Assembly (NCBI RefSeq): GCF_024714475.1 | Contig: NZ_JAMZMI010000009.1 | Span: 62,001 to 126,000 of the forward strand | Length of the DNA: 64,000 bases | DNA from: Marinoscillum sp. MHG1-6 | Lineage (GTDB): Bacteria > Bacteroidota > Bacteroidia > Cytophagales > Cyclobacteriaceae | Direction: 5' to 3' | Shown here: positions 1-7,606 of the stretch, piece by piece | Layout: each line of letters opens with the position of its first letter | Position numbering within the stretch: the first letter of the stretch is position 1 | The notes under the pieces: generated by a model | What the model saw: only the letters and a program-made list of their open reading frames with translations | Database searches by the model: none | Told to the model about the DNA's origin: nothing | Position numbers and translations under genes: made by a program

Positions 1-990
1 CATGGTGTATTCTTCAGCCAACGGCAGATTTACCTGGGTCAAACCAGTTGGCACCCCACCTGCCAGCTTCTGAAGAAGCGGTAACACATAGATGTAAAAG
101 CAGGTCAGAGCTGAGGCCGGATTACCCGGTAAAGCGAAAACAAACGCCTGATCTCTTCTGCCAAAATACAAGGGCTTACCAGGCTTTTGTGCCACTTTAT
201 AAAAAAGCTCTGATACTCCATTTTCCTCAAGCGAGCGCTTCACATAGTCGTAATCTCCTACAGAGATCCCACCGGATAGGAGCAACACATCACATTGACC
301 AAGTTGCTCTCCAATGGTCCATTTTATCTTATCAAAATCATCTTTGACTCTTATCTGTTCATCACAGATAAACCCAAGCTGTTGAGCTGCGGCAATCAGT
401 GTAGCGCCATTGGATTCATAAATCTGACCATCATCCAAAGGCTCCCCGGGAGAAACCAACTCATTACCAGTTGTGATCATTCTAATGACCGGCTTCTCAA
501 ACACGTTGACCTCTGACAATCCTATGGAACTCAGTGTAGCTACCGTTGCCGGACTAATTTTCTGACCGGAACCAAATACCTCCTCATCCCTTTTTATTTC
601 AGAGCCCTTAACTCTAATATTTTTCCCTCTGACCACATCATCCTTCACATTCAAAAGATGTCCTTTTATGGCTACCTTCTCCTGCATAATTACTGCGGTA
701 GTATTTTCAGGGACCTTCCCTCCGGTAAAAATCCTCACAGCTTCTCCTTCTTTCAAACTAACAGCAGAAATGTCACCAGCCGCGACCTCACCGATCACTT
801 CATAGGTTTCCTCATAGCCACATACAGCATACCCATCCATGGCAGAATTATCAAATGCAGGCAGATTCATCGATGACACGATGGGTTGAGACAAACAATA
901 CCCCAGGGCTTCAGCAACAGGACGTACGGAATTCTTAGTGCGAACATCCTGAGTTTTGACAATATTCTGAGCTTCAGTAATTGAAATCAT
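1..990 (-). CDS. moeA: Molybdopterin molybdenumtransferase MoeA (partial, C-terminus beyond window)
   Basis: This is an uninterrupted minus-strand frame of 330 codons that runs off the left edge. MoeA inserts molybdate into adenylylated molybdopterin, the last step before nucleotide attachment. The N-terminal part carries FDNSAMDGYAV, the middle has the molybdopterin-binding signature SGGISVGDYDYVK, and LPGNPAS follows near the cut end. Family members are about 390-410 residues, so some 60-80 C-terminal residues are missing. The start ATG (988-990) shares its A with the TAA stop of moaA (TAATG), which implies translational coupling. It is the last visible gene of the cofactor operon. The identification is secure; only the 3' end is unseen. 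Confidence 0.93.
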   Translation of the reverse strand, partial: MISITEAQNIVKTQDVRTKNSVRPVAEALGYCLSQPIVSSMNLPAFDNSAMDGYAVCGYEETYEVIGEVAAGDISAVSLKEGEAVRIFTGGKVPENTTAVIMQEKVAIKGHLLNVKDDVVRGKNIRVKGSEIKRDEEVFGSGQKISPATVATLSSIGLSEVNVFEKPVIRMITTGNELVSPGEPLDDGQIYESNGATLIAAAQQLGFICDEQIRVKDDFDKIKWTIGEQLGQCDVLLLSGGISVGDYDYVKRSLEENGVSELFYKVAQKPGKPLYFGRRDQAFVFALPGNPASALTCFYIYVLPLLQKLAGGVPTGLTQVNLPLAEEYTM

Positions 991-1973
991 TATCCTCCAA
1001 TTGAAACCATCGATCGGTTTTTCTCAAAATGGCTTGATACCATTTTGTCCATTCCGTCTCGACTATATTTTTTCTCTTTTATTGACTGAATGATCAAACC
1101 TTCAATCTGCGCTCCCTCACGGAAAGGAGTCAGCAAGTCCGTTTCCTTGGTGGCAAACAAACAATTCTTCATTTTACCATCTGCAGTCAAACGAATTCTG
1201 TTGCAATCATCACAAAAAGGATTGGTGATGGTACTGACCAAACCAAAACTCCCTTTAAATCCGGGTATGGCATAATTGCTTGATGTACTGTGAGCAGGGT
1301 TTTCAAGTACATCCAACCCTCCAAAATGTGTTTTGGCTACAGACAGTATTTCCTCCTCACTCACTCCTTTACTCCAATCCCATTTATTTCCTTTGAACGG
1401 CATAAATTCTATGAATTTGATCTGCACCTTACTATCCCGGGTGAGTTCAATGAAATCAATGATTTCTTTATCATTCACTCCTTTGATCAACACTACATTC
1501 AGCTTGATCTCAAATCCCCGCTTTAGGCCTTCCCGCACGTTGGCCATAATTCGGTCATAATAATCACGTTTGGTAATAAAAGCCATCCGTGTCTTATCCA
1601 GGCTATCCAGACTCACATTGATCGACTTCAACCCTACCTTCTCAAAAAGGTCATAGTATTGATCAAGCAATATCCCATTCGTGGTCAATTTCAACTTCAC
1701 GCCCAGTTCCGCCAGGTTTTCCACCAAAAAACCAAAATTCTTTCTAATCAATGGTTCACCTCCAGTCAAACGGATGGTATCCACACCCATTGAAACGAAG
1801 ATCTTGGATAAAGCTACAATCTCCTCCAGTTTCATCACATGAGGTTTGTCAGCCATCTCACTGCCTTCTTCCGGCATACAATAAAAACACCGCAGATTGC
1901 ACCTGTCTGTTAGTGAAATCCTCAGGTAAGTGTGCTTTCTTCCAAACTGATCTATGATTTGTGACTCACTCAA
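990..1973 (-). CDS. moaA: GTP 3',8-cyclase MoaA (radical SAM)
   Basis: MoaA rearranges GTP to 3',8-cyclo-GTP, the first step of molybdopterin synthesis. The radical-SAM cluster motif CNLRCFYC gives C25, C29 and C32. A second [4Fe-4S] site lies near the C-terminus (FCDDC followed by KNC, around residues 252-272). The protein ends in the conserved diglycine (SIGG) needed for activity in the family, and 327 residues is the normal length. The start is TTG at 1971-1973. It overlaps the upstream stop as TTGA and has a strong Shine-Dalgarno nine bases before it, so I prefer it to any internal ATG. Its partner MoaC is encoded immediately upstream. Confidence 0.95.
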   Translation of the reverse strand: MSESQIIDQFGRKHTYLRISLTDRCNLRCFYCMPEEGSEMADKPHVMKLEEIVALSKIFVSMGVDTIRLTGGEPLIRKNFGFLVENLAELGVKLKLTTNGILLDQYYDLFEKVGLKSINVSLDSLDKTRMAFITKRDYYDRIMANVREGLKRGFEIKLNVVLIKGVNDKEIIDFIELTRDSKVQIKFIEFMPFKGNKWDWSKGVSEEEILSVAKTHFGGLDVLENPAHSTSSNYAIPGFKGSFGLVSTITNPFCDDCNRIRLTADGKMKNCLFATKETDLLTPFREGAQIEGLIIQSIKEKKYSRDGMDKMVSSHFEKNRSMVSIGG

Positions 1974-2869
1974 TCGTGCCTCCCTCCTTTTAATACATGA
2001 AATACATGGAACAATCCCGGCAAAATGGCGTCCATAGCCTCTGACGCGCCGGCCGTAGAGCCTGGAACTGCCAAAACAATATTGCCTTCCCTTACACCAG
2101 CCACAGACCTTGATAACATTGCGAACGGCATGCGGTCCTGTCCATAGCGACGCATGGTTTCTTCCACTCCCAGCAATCTGGTTTCAAGAAGGGACTCAAC
2201 AGTATCAGGTGTTTTATCTCTTGGCCCAACTCCGGTACCTCCGGAAAAGATCAAAAGAGATGCCTCATTTTGAAGTACAAGCTTTTCAATTTGATCGGGT
2301 TCATCGGGAATGATAGTATAATCGATTTGCTCCATGCCAAACCCTTCCAGCCTGGCTTTGATAGCCTTACCTGCCCGATCTTCTTTTTCACCCTTTGATA
2401 TCGTATCCGAGCAAACCACAATCTTAGCTGTTAATCCTTTAGTTCTCGGGCGATTGGAGGACTTCCCTCCTTTCTTCTCAAGTAATTTGATATAATGAAT
2501 CTCAACTCCTTTATCAACTGGCTTGAGCATATCATACATGGTCAACGCCACCACGCTCGCACCGTGCATCGCTTCCACCTCTACTCCGGTTTTATAGATA
2601 GTCTTGACCGTCATCAAAATCTGAATTTCCAATCCATCTATCTTATATTCGATACCGGTAAATTCTATCGGTAAAGGATGACAGTCCGGAAGCAGGTCCG
2701 GTGTCTTTTTGACACCCAAAAACCCTGCAGCCTTCGCCATTTCAAATACATTCCCTTTCGGAATTTGATTGGCTTTGATCAGGTCAATAGTCTCCTGCTT
2801 GCTCACTTTGACCACGGCCTGAGCCGTTGCAGTCCTTAAGGTGGTAGATTTATGTGTTATGTCTATCAT
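1970..2869 (-). CDS. Bifunctional MoaC-MogA/MoaB molybdenum cofactor protein
   Basis: The 299 residues contain two complete domains. Residues 1 to about 145 are MoaC, cyclic pyranopterin monophosphate synthase, with KTPDLLPDCHPL and VEVEAMHGASVVALTMYDM. Residues from about 150 to 299 are a MogA/MoaB-type molybdopterin adenylyltransferase with SGGTGVGPRDKTPD and AVPGSTAGASEAM. The fusion joins an early step (MoaC) with adenylylation of finished molybdopterin (MogA), so it does not channel consecutive intermediates. MoaC-MoaB fusions are known in several bacterial groups. The ATG overlaps the moaE stop as ATGA, and the 3' end overlaps moaA as TTGA. Confidence 0.93.
   Translation of the reverse strand: MIDITHKSTTLRTATAQAVVKVSKQETIDLIKANQIPKGNVFEMAKAAGFLGVKKTPDLLPDCHPLPIEFTGIEYKIDGLEIQILMTVKTIYKTGVEVEAMHGASVVALTMYDMLKPVDKGVEIHYIKLLEKKGGKSSNRPRTKGLTAKIVVCSDTISKGEKEDRAGKAIKARLEGFGMEQIDYTIIPDEPDQIEKLVLQNEASLLIFSGGTGVGPRDKTPDTVESLLETRLLGVEETMRRYGQDRMPFAMLSRSVAGVREGNIVLAVPGSTAGASEAMDAILPGLFHVFHVLKGGRHD
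1983..1990 (-). promoter_or_regulatory. Shine-Dalgarno that fixes the TTG start of moaA
   Basis: AAAGGAGG on the minus strand lies nine bases before the TTG start of moaA. It sits inside the last codons of the upstream MoaC/MogA gene, whose Gly-Gly-Arg codons GGA GGG AGG supply the purine run. This supports the non-ATG start and coupled translation. Confidence 0.7.
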
Positions 2870-3309
2870 TTATTGACCTTCCACTGGTGGGTTTCGTCCT
2901 CAAATATTTCCTTTCCAAAAACAGGCACTTTGCTTTTGACCTCCTCCACCAGGTATCTACACGCCTCAAACGCATCATTCCTATGCGGAGAAGAAGTAAA
3001 CACAAATAAGCATAATTCACCAGCCTTTACAGTACCCAGACTATGATATATGTGGGCGCATGTGAGATTAAACTTTTCAAAGGCGCTTTCCCGTATTTCA
3101 TGAAAAGCTTCTTCTGCCATTTCTTCATAGGCCGTGTACTCAATGGCACCAACTATTTTACCGTCAACCTGATCAGCGCGAACCTGCCCAAGAAAAATAT
3201 CATGTGCGCCAATATTCGTTTTCGACTGATGATTCGCAATGGAGTTTGCAATCTTTTCAGGGGATATAGGCCCCTGCACAAAAGTCTTCTTCCTTTTTTT
3301 ATCACTCAT
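2866..3309 (-). CDS. moaE: Molybdopterin synthase catalytic subunit MoaE
   Basis: MoaE forms the (MoaD)2(MoaE)2 synthase that adds the dithiolene sulphurs to cyclic pyranopterin monophosphate. The family landmarks are visible: HDIFLGQVR near residue 36, YTAYEEMAEEA, IYHSLGTVKAGE, SSPHRNDAFEAC and the lysine-rich catalytic stretch VEEVKSKVPVFGKE. The length of 147 residues is normal. The start ATG shares its A with the TAA of the upstream moeB gene (TAATG), and its own stop overlaps moaC-mogA as ATGA, so it is translationally coupled on both sides. Confidence 0.94.
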   Translation of the reverse strand: MSDKKRKKTFVQGPISPEKIANSIANHQSKTNIGAHDIFLGQVRADQVDGKIVGAIEYTAYEEMAEEAFHEIRESAFEKFNLTCAHIYHSLGTVKAGELCLFVFTSSPHRNDAFEACRYLVEEVKSKVPVFGKEIFEDETHQWKVNK

Positions 3310-4331
3310 TACATCAATTCTTTAACACCTCCCGGCAAATCCACCAGGTTAGTGTAACCATATTCATTAGATAGAAAGGCTATCGCTTGTCTACTTCTTA
3401 TCCCTGATTGACAGCAAACGACCACCTTTCCTTGCCTGGGTACTTCTGCATGTCTGTTGATTAATTCTCTTAATGGGATCTCAATCACTTGTCCTGAATC
3501 TATCCGAGGTTGTTCAAAAGTCTCCCTAACATCGAGATAGATATCATCACGATCTATTTTGCAATAGGAAAGATTTTCTTTCAGTCCAGCCAATTTCACG
3601 TTCTCAATTACCTCTTCGTTCCGCTCAAACTCAATGATTTGGTCCTCACCGGTTAATGTGTCTATTAGCTTTAGCTTTCCTGAGAGTACATCACCCAGCT
3701 TTAAGATAATCTTCATGGCCTCAATGGCCTGTTGTACCCCTAGTAGTCCCGGAACGACTCCCAACACCCCCACCTCTTCACAAGTATCGGGGGTGTCATC
3801 TTCATCAGGGAACAAACATCTGTAACTAGGGCCACCTTGATAATTGAATACCGACAATTGTCCCTGAAATTTGTATACGGACGCAAATACCATCGGCTTA
3901 TCTTCAAGAATGCAGGCATCATTGATCAGGTACTTTGTAGGTAGATTATCAGTCCCATCTATGACAAGATCTGCCTCTCTGACTAATTCAAGTGCATTCT
4001 CCTTGGTAAAAGGCCTGTTGATGGTTTGAATTTGAACATGAGGATTGAGAGCTCTCAACTTTTGAGCTGCTACACTCACCTTTGATTGTCCAATATCCTG
4101 AAGATTGAATAATATCTGTCTGTGCAGGTTTGATTCCGAAACCTCATCGTGATCAACAAGAGTCAGCTTCCCAATACCGGCAGCAACCAGGTACTGTGAA
4201 GCCGGGCACCCTAATCCTCCAATACCAACCATCAGGATATGAGCCTCGCTCAGAAGCTCCTGACCGGATGCTCCCACCTGATCTAGCGTGGTTTGCCTTT
4301 GATAGCGCTTTATTTCTTCCGGGGAAAACAT
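3309..4331 (-). CDS. moeB: MoeB/ThiF-like adenylyltransferase with C-terminal rhodanese domain
   Basis: This E1-like enzyme adenylates the diglycine tail of MoaD so that it can be loaded with sulphur. Residues 1 to about 240 form the ThiF/MoeB domain, with GIGGLGCP as the nucleotide loop and SNLHRQ, DGTDNLPTKYLIND and VFASVYKFQGQL following. The last 90 residues are a rhodanese domain with the active-site loop CCQSGIRSR, so the sulphur donor function may be built in, as in eukaryotic MOCS3. I start it at ATG 4329-4331. A longer frame opens at 4406 but would overlap most of the moaD 3' end, whereas an AGGAGG sits six bases before 4331. The paired zinc cysteines of E. coli MoeB appear incomplete (PSYRC, no CxxC). 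Confidence 0.9.
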   Translation of the reverse strand: MFSPEEIKRYQRQTTLDQVGASGQELLSEAHILMVGIGGLGCPASQYLVAAGIGKLTLVDHDEVSESNLHRQILFNLQDIGQSKVSVAAQKLRALNPHVQIQTINRPFTKENALELVREADLVIDGTDNLPTKYLINDACILEDKPMVFASVYKFQGQLSVFNYQGGPSYRCLFPDEDDTPDTCEEVGVLGVVPGLLGVQQAIEAMKIILKLGDVLSGKLKLIDTLTGEDQIIEFERNEEVIENVKLAGLKENLSYCKIDRDDIYLDVRETFEQPRIDSGQVIEIPLRELINRHAEVPRQGKVVVCCQSGIRSRQAIAFLSNEYGYTNLVDLPGGVKELM

Positions 4332-4333
4332 TA

Positions 4334-4576
4334 TTAGCCTCCTGCGAAAGGTGGTAAAAAAGCTACTTCGTCTCCTTCTTGTAAAACTTCCTTCGATCCG
4401 AGACACTTATTAATAGCTATCTGATATTTTATATCTCCCATACCCGGATAGCTTTTTTCACAATATGTCTTTAAGTCAGTCAGGTGATTACCCACTTCCT
4501 CAAAACTGATTTGTTCTATCTCCTTGCCCGTCTTCTCGGCTATCATTCCAAAATATTTCACACTCACAAAACCCAT
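4334..4576 (-). CDS. moaD: Molybdopterin synthase sulphur carrier MoaD
   Basis: MoaD is the ubiquitin-like small subunit that carries the thiocarboxylate used by MoaE. It has 80 residues, with a beta-grasp start (VSVKYFGMIAEKTGKE), AINKCLGSKEVLQEGDEVAFLPPFAGG at the end split over two strands, and the obligatory C-terminal Gly-Gly. It lies one base downstream of the TauE-like gene and two bases before the moeB start, and its stop forms TAATAATG with that start. The diglycine tail, the length and the moeB/moaE neighbours make the call firm. Confidence 0.92.
   Translation of the reverse strand: MGFVSVKYFGMIAEKTGKEIEQISFEEVGNHLTDLKTYCEKSYPGMGDIKYQIAINKCLGSKEVLQEGDEVAFLPPFAGG
4338..4343 (-). promoter_or_regulatory. 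Shine-Dalgarno for moeB inside the MoaD diglycine codons
   Basis: AGGAGG is read on the minus strand six bases before the moeB ATG at 4331. It is made of the final moaD codons GCA GGA GGC, so the catalytic diglycine of MoaD and the ribosome binding site of moeB are the same bases. This decides the moeB start. Confidence 0.7.
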
Positions 4577-4577
4577 A

Positions 4578-5306
4578 TCAGATTAATATTAATTTAACAC
4601 TTGCCATCATGAGAACAAAAGAAAGGCACCATTTAAGCAGTTTCAAATCCCATTTAAAACTACCAAAATAAGCCCCTAAAAAGCCTCCAATCAATGCCAC
4701 TGAGACATATGGCACCAGGTTCACTGTTTCAAAATTTCCGGATATACCCAGCCCTAAAAGTCCTGAGAACGAGTTGATCCATATAAACGCTGCGGAAACG
4801 GCAGCTGTTTCTTTGACATTCCCCCAACCCAGTAGCATAATGATGGGGCTTAGGATGATCCCTCCACCAATTCCAATAAGCCCGGAGAAAAAACCAATTC
4901 CGGCGCCTAATAATAATGCCGGTAACCACTGCACTTCTCTTTTCTCCTCCTTGTTCCCGAAAATTCCCGATAATCTCAACACTGCAAAAATTAGCAGTAT
5001 CCCGAGGATACGCTTATACCATATTGGGTCAACAATCATCATACCGCCCACAAAGGCCATGGGCACAGAAGTAATAATAAATACTAACAGCAGCCTGAAA
5101 TTGAAATGACCATTTCGGTAATATTGTACAAACGAGACTCCGGCAACGAATAAGTTCAATACCAGGGCAGATGGTTTCATTACTTCAGGCGCAAAACCAT
5201 AGATAGCCATTAGCGCCAAATACCCACTTGCGCCTCCATGCCCTACTGCAGCATAAAGCCCAGCAACAAAAAATAGAATGAGAAAAAATTCGAAACCTAC
5301 CTCCAT
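4578..5306 (-). CDS. TauE/SafE-family membrane transporter
   Basis: This inner-membrane protein of about 242 residues has seven to eight hydrophobic segments and the two internally related TauE/SafE halves, each with a glycine motif (GHGGASGYLALMA near the N-terminus, GIGGGIILSPIIM in the middle). The family exports or imports sulphite, sulphonates and other small anions, and the substrate here is unknown. As first gene of the molybdenum-cofactor operon it could handle a sulphur or oxyanion species. I start at ATG 5304-5306 because an AGAGG lies upstream; a TTG at 5316-5318 would add four residues but leaves no room for a ribosome site. Confidence 0.8.
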   Translation of the reverse strand: MEVGFEFFLILFFVAGLYAAVGHGGASGYLALMAIYGFAPEVMKPSALVLNLFVAGVSFVQYYRNGHFNFRLLLVFIITSVPMAFVGGMMIVDPIWYKRILGILLIFAVLRLSGIFGNKEEKREVQWLPALLLGAGIGFFSGLIGIGGGIILSPIIMLLGWGNVKETAAVSAAFIWINSFSGLLGLGISGNFETVNLVPYVSVALIGGFLGAYFGSFKWDLKLLKWCLSFVLMMASVKLILI

Positions 5307-5377
5307 ATTGGGAATCAATCCTCTACTTTGTACTGTTAAGCGAATATACAGCCTTCGCTCAGGACATTAAATGAAAA

Positions 5378-5393
5378 TACGTATTTTTACGTA
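5378..5393. promoter_or_regulatory. Predicted operator TACGTA-N4-TACGTA before the Crp/Fnr gene
   Basis: This is a perfect inverted repeat, TACGTA TTTT TACGTA, extended by A and T to seven-base arms (5377-5394). The six-four-six layout is that of Crp/Fnr-family sites. It lies in the divergent region between the tauE-moa operon and the regulator gene, so it may serve autoregulation, the cofactor operon, or both. The same palindrome recurs before narK, and a near-copy before the porin. Confidence 0.6.
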
Positions 5394-5406
5394 TAAATAC
5401 TTAAAA

Positions 5407-6120
5407 ATGCTCCCATCAAAGCCAAATTGTCTCAAATGTTCCAATAAGAGCTGCATCATGCACAAAAATAGCTCGAATGAGGAACTGCAACCATATCTAA
5501 ATAAAAAGACCGTATTGGTTTGTAAAAAGGACCAGGACTTCATTCTGGAGGGAACGCCAGTAGTTGGTTTATACTTTGTCTATCAGGGCAAGGCAAAGAT
5601 TGCCAAAACCGGGCTTATGGGTAAAGAGCAGATTATCCGGTTTGCCAAACCTGGTGAGATCGTTGGGCATAGAGGATTTGGCTATAGCCAGGAATATCAA
5701 ATATCAGCAAAAGCGCTTGAGAGAACGGTTTTATGTAGTTTTTCCACTGAAGTAATCACCAAAGCCTTATTAACTGTACCTTCACTTACTTACGATCTGT
5801 TAACCTTTTATTCTGAAGAATTGAACAGAAGCGAAACGAAGGTTAAAAAATTCGCCCAGATGACCGTCAGGGAAAAGGTCATTGATGCCTTATTATATAT
5901 CAATAGAAAATTCGGCCAATCGAAAGGCCTGCTCAACCTTCAGTTAACCAGAAAGGAAATTGCTGACTTTGCCGGGACTACAGAGGAGCAGGTCATCAGG
6001 GTACTGTCAAGTCTTAAAAAAGAAAAACTACTTAATACCGAAGGCAAGAAAATCGGTATTGAAAGAGTAGAACTACTGAGCAAAGAAATAGCAGATCACA
6101 ATTATTTCATTGACAGTTAA
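5407..6120 (+). CDS. Crp/Fnr-family transcriptional regulator, probable nitrate-cluster regulator
   Basis: It has an N-terminal cyclic-nucleotide-binding-type beta-roll (about residues 30-135), a dimerisation helix (LTFYSEELNRSETKVKKF) and a C-terminal winged helix with the recognition region TTEEQVIRVLSSLKKEK. Before the beta-roll is a cysteine cluster CLKCSNKSC (C8, C11, C16), and a further cysteine (C39) starts the sensor domain. An FNR-like iron-sulphur site is therefore possible but unproven. An in-frame ATG exists at 5371, but choosing it would put the palindromic operator inside the coding region. I therefore take ATG 5407 (238 residues), though the ribosome site is weak for both. Position between the cofactor and nitrate genes suggests it controls them. 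Confidence 0.82.
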   Translation: MLPSKPNCLKCSNKSCIMHKNSSNEELQPYLNKKTVLVCKKDQDFILEGTPVVGLYFVYQGKAKIAKTGLMGKEQIIRFAKPGEIVGHRGFGYSQEYQISAKALERTVLCSFSTEVITKALLTVPSLTYDLLTFYSEELNRSETKVKKFAQMTVREKVIDALLYINRKFGQSKGLLNLQLTRKEIADFAGTTEEQVIRVLSSLKKEKLLNTEGKKIGIERVELLSKEIADHNYFIDS

Positions 6121-6148
6121 TAACTCATTATCAGATAGTTACAAACAA

Positions 6149-6176
6149 TAAACCTGCCATAGCGCAGGTTTTTTTA
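6149..6176 (+). terminator. Rho-independent terminator after the Crp/Fnr gene
   Basis: The stem AACCTGC/GCAGGTT has a CATAGC loop and is followed immediately by a T run (TTTTTTTA). It lies about 30 bases after the regulator stop and isolates it from the nitrate porin operon. Confidence 0.85.
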
Positions 6177-6236
6177 TGGTGTAAAAAGAGGTGCAGTTTC
6201 TAGTTTGATTCCTTGCAGAGAGCACATCTACGTACG

Positions 6237-6269
6237 TATGTTTGCTCCGTAATTACGTATTACTACTTA
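6237..6269 (+). promoter_or_regulatory. Porin/nrt promoter region with imperfect TACGTA-N4-TACTTA site
   Basis: Bases 6254-6269 read TACGTA TTAC TACTTA, matching the operator palindrome in 11 of 12 arm positions. Upstream, 6237-6244 is TATGTTTG, an exact TAnnTTTG Bacteroidota minus-7 word, next to the short palindrome TACGTACGTA (6229-6238). If that word is the real promoter, the site lies just downstream of the transcription start, which would suit repression better than activation. If another start is used, the site may activate. The rest of 6177-6306 shows nothing else clear. Confidence 0.45.
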
Positions 6270-6306
6270 ATTAAAAGATCTAAACTAACTACTAATTGCA
6301 CTCAAG

Positions 6307-7572
6307 ATGAAAAGATTTATCTACCTTTTTGCACTATTGGCCGGTCTGGTGACCTTCCAATCAAACGCACAGTTTAAACTAACTGGCGAGATCAGACCTA
6401 GAACTGAGGTCTACAATGGAAACAACTCTACTCTAGCTACTAAAGACCAGAGATGGGGAGTTGCTACTCAACAAAGAACAAGACTGAACTTTGTATACGA
6501 AGATGAAGGATTGAAATTCGTTTTCTCTCCTCAATTGATCCACTTCTGGGGACAAATGCCACAAGCTTATGACTTATTAGGTGATGGTGCTCCTGGAAGC
6601 CCTGAAGGAAACTTCTCTGTATTTGAAGCATACGGTGCTTACAAATTCAGCGATGCATTTACACTACAATTTGGACGTCAGGCTATCAGCTACGGCGATC
6701 AAAGATGGTTCGGTGCTCTTGGCTGGGCTGCTTCTGGAAGATCTCACGATGCTTTCGTTGGAAAATTCTCTCTTGGATCAGCTAAACTAGACGTTGGAGC
6801 TGCTTTAAACCAAACTAAGCACGTAAACGCACTAGATTCTGCTGCTATTTCTAACATCAGAGCTGGCTACAAAAGCTTACAATATGCATGGTTAACACTT
6901 CCTGCTGGAGATTTGAAAATCAACGCGATGGTAACGAACGTTACAGGCCTTAAAAGCCTTTCTAGCTCAGCCGTAAAATACAAGCAAACGACTACTGTAG
7001 GTCTCCTTCCTTCATACAGCACAGGAGATGTAGCGATCAATGCTTCTGCATACTATCAGACTGGTGAAAACCTTTCTTCTTACCTGTTAGCTGCCGATAT
7101 CACTTACAAAGGATTAGGTCTGCCTATCACTTTAGGAGCTGACATCGTATCTGGTGACGACGAAGGAACTGCTGATAGCGAAACATGGCAACAGCCTTTC
7201 GGTACTAACCACAAATTCTATGGTTTCATGGACTTCTTCTACGTTGGAGAAACTCCTAAAATGGGATTGAACGACTTCTACATCAAGTCGGTAATCAAAA
7301 CAGGCGAGAAAACTAAGCTTATCGCTTTTGTACACCAGTTCATGACTAACCAGTCATTCACTAATGGAGCTTCTGAAGAAATCAGCGGTAACCTTGGTAC
7401 AGAAATCGACCTTGTTTACAACTACAATGTAGCAGCAGGTTTCAACATCAAAGTTGGATACTCTAAGCTATTTGCTGATGACAACTTCGAGTCATACAAG
7501 CCTGGTGACGCTAGCGCTGGAAACCAGTGGGGATGGGTTCAGCTTACTTTGACTCCTGGATTGATCAAGTAA
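6307..7572 (+). CDS. Outer-membrane porin, alginate-export (AlgE-like) family
   Basis: The 421 residues start with a clear signal peptide ([21 protein letters not shown], cleavage before QF). The mature part alternates short amphipathic strands with glycine and aromatic turns and contains [17 protein letters not shown], typical of the alginate export/AlgE-type barrel family. It ends near LTLTPGLIK. In this setting it is probably the outer-membrane channel for nitrate or nitrite ahead of the ABC importer rather than an alginate exporter. It is the first gene of the nrt operon, 34 bases before nrtA. Codon choice is noticeably uniform (CTT, GCT, GGA), as in highly expressed genes. The substrate is inferred from neighbours only. 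Confidence 0.78.
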   Translation: MKRFIYLFALLAGLVTFQSNAQFKLTGEIRPRTEVYNGNNSTLATKDQRWGVATQQRTRLNFVYEDEGLKFVFSPQLIHFWGQMPQAYDLLGDGAPGSPEGNFSVFEAYGAYKFSDAFTLQFGRQAISYGDQRWFGALGWAASGRSHDAFVGKFSLGSAKLDVGAALNQTKHVNALDSAAISNIRAGYKSLQYAWLTLPAGDLKINAMVTNVTGLKSLSSSAVKYKQTTTVGLLPSYSTGDVAINASAYYQTGENLSSYLLAADITYKGLGLPITLGADIVSGDDEGTADSETWQQPFGTNHKFYGFMDFFYVGETPKMGLNDFYIKSVIKTGEKTKLIAFVHQFMTNQSFTNGASEEISGNLGTEIDLVYNYNVAAGFNIKVGYSKLFADDNFESYKPGDASAGNQWGWVQLTLTPGLIK

Positions 7573-7606
7573 TTCAAACTCAAATAAACATTTAAATCAA
7601 ATAAAC

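Noticed and set aside
4329-4406. A longer moeB frame opening at 4406 with an Arg-rich start
   Set aside because: The extra 25 residues overlap the moaD 3' end and are basic low-complexity sequence unlike MoeB; AGGAGG stands six bases before ATG 4331.
5371-5406. Alternative ATG start of the Crp/Fnr gene at 5371
   Set aside because: It would put the perfect operator palindrome inside the first codons and adds residues not typical of the family.
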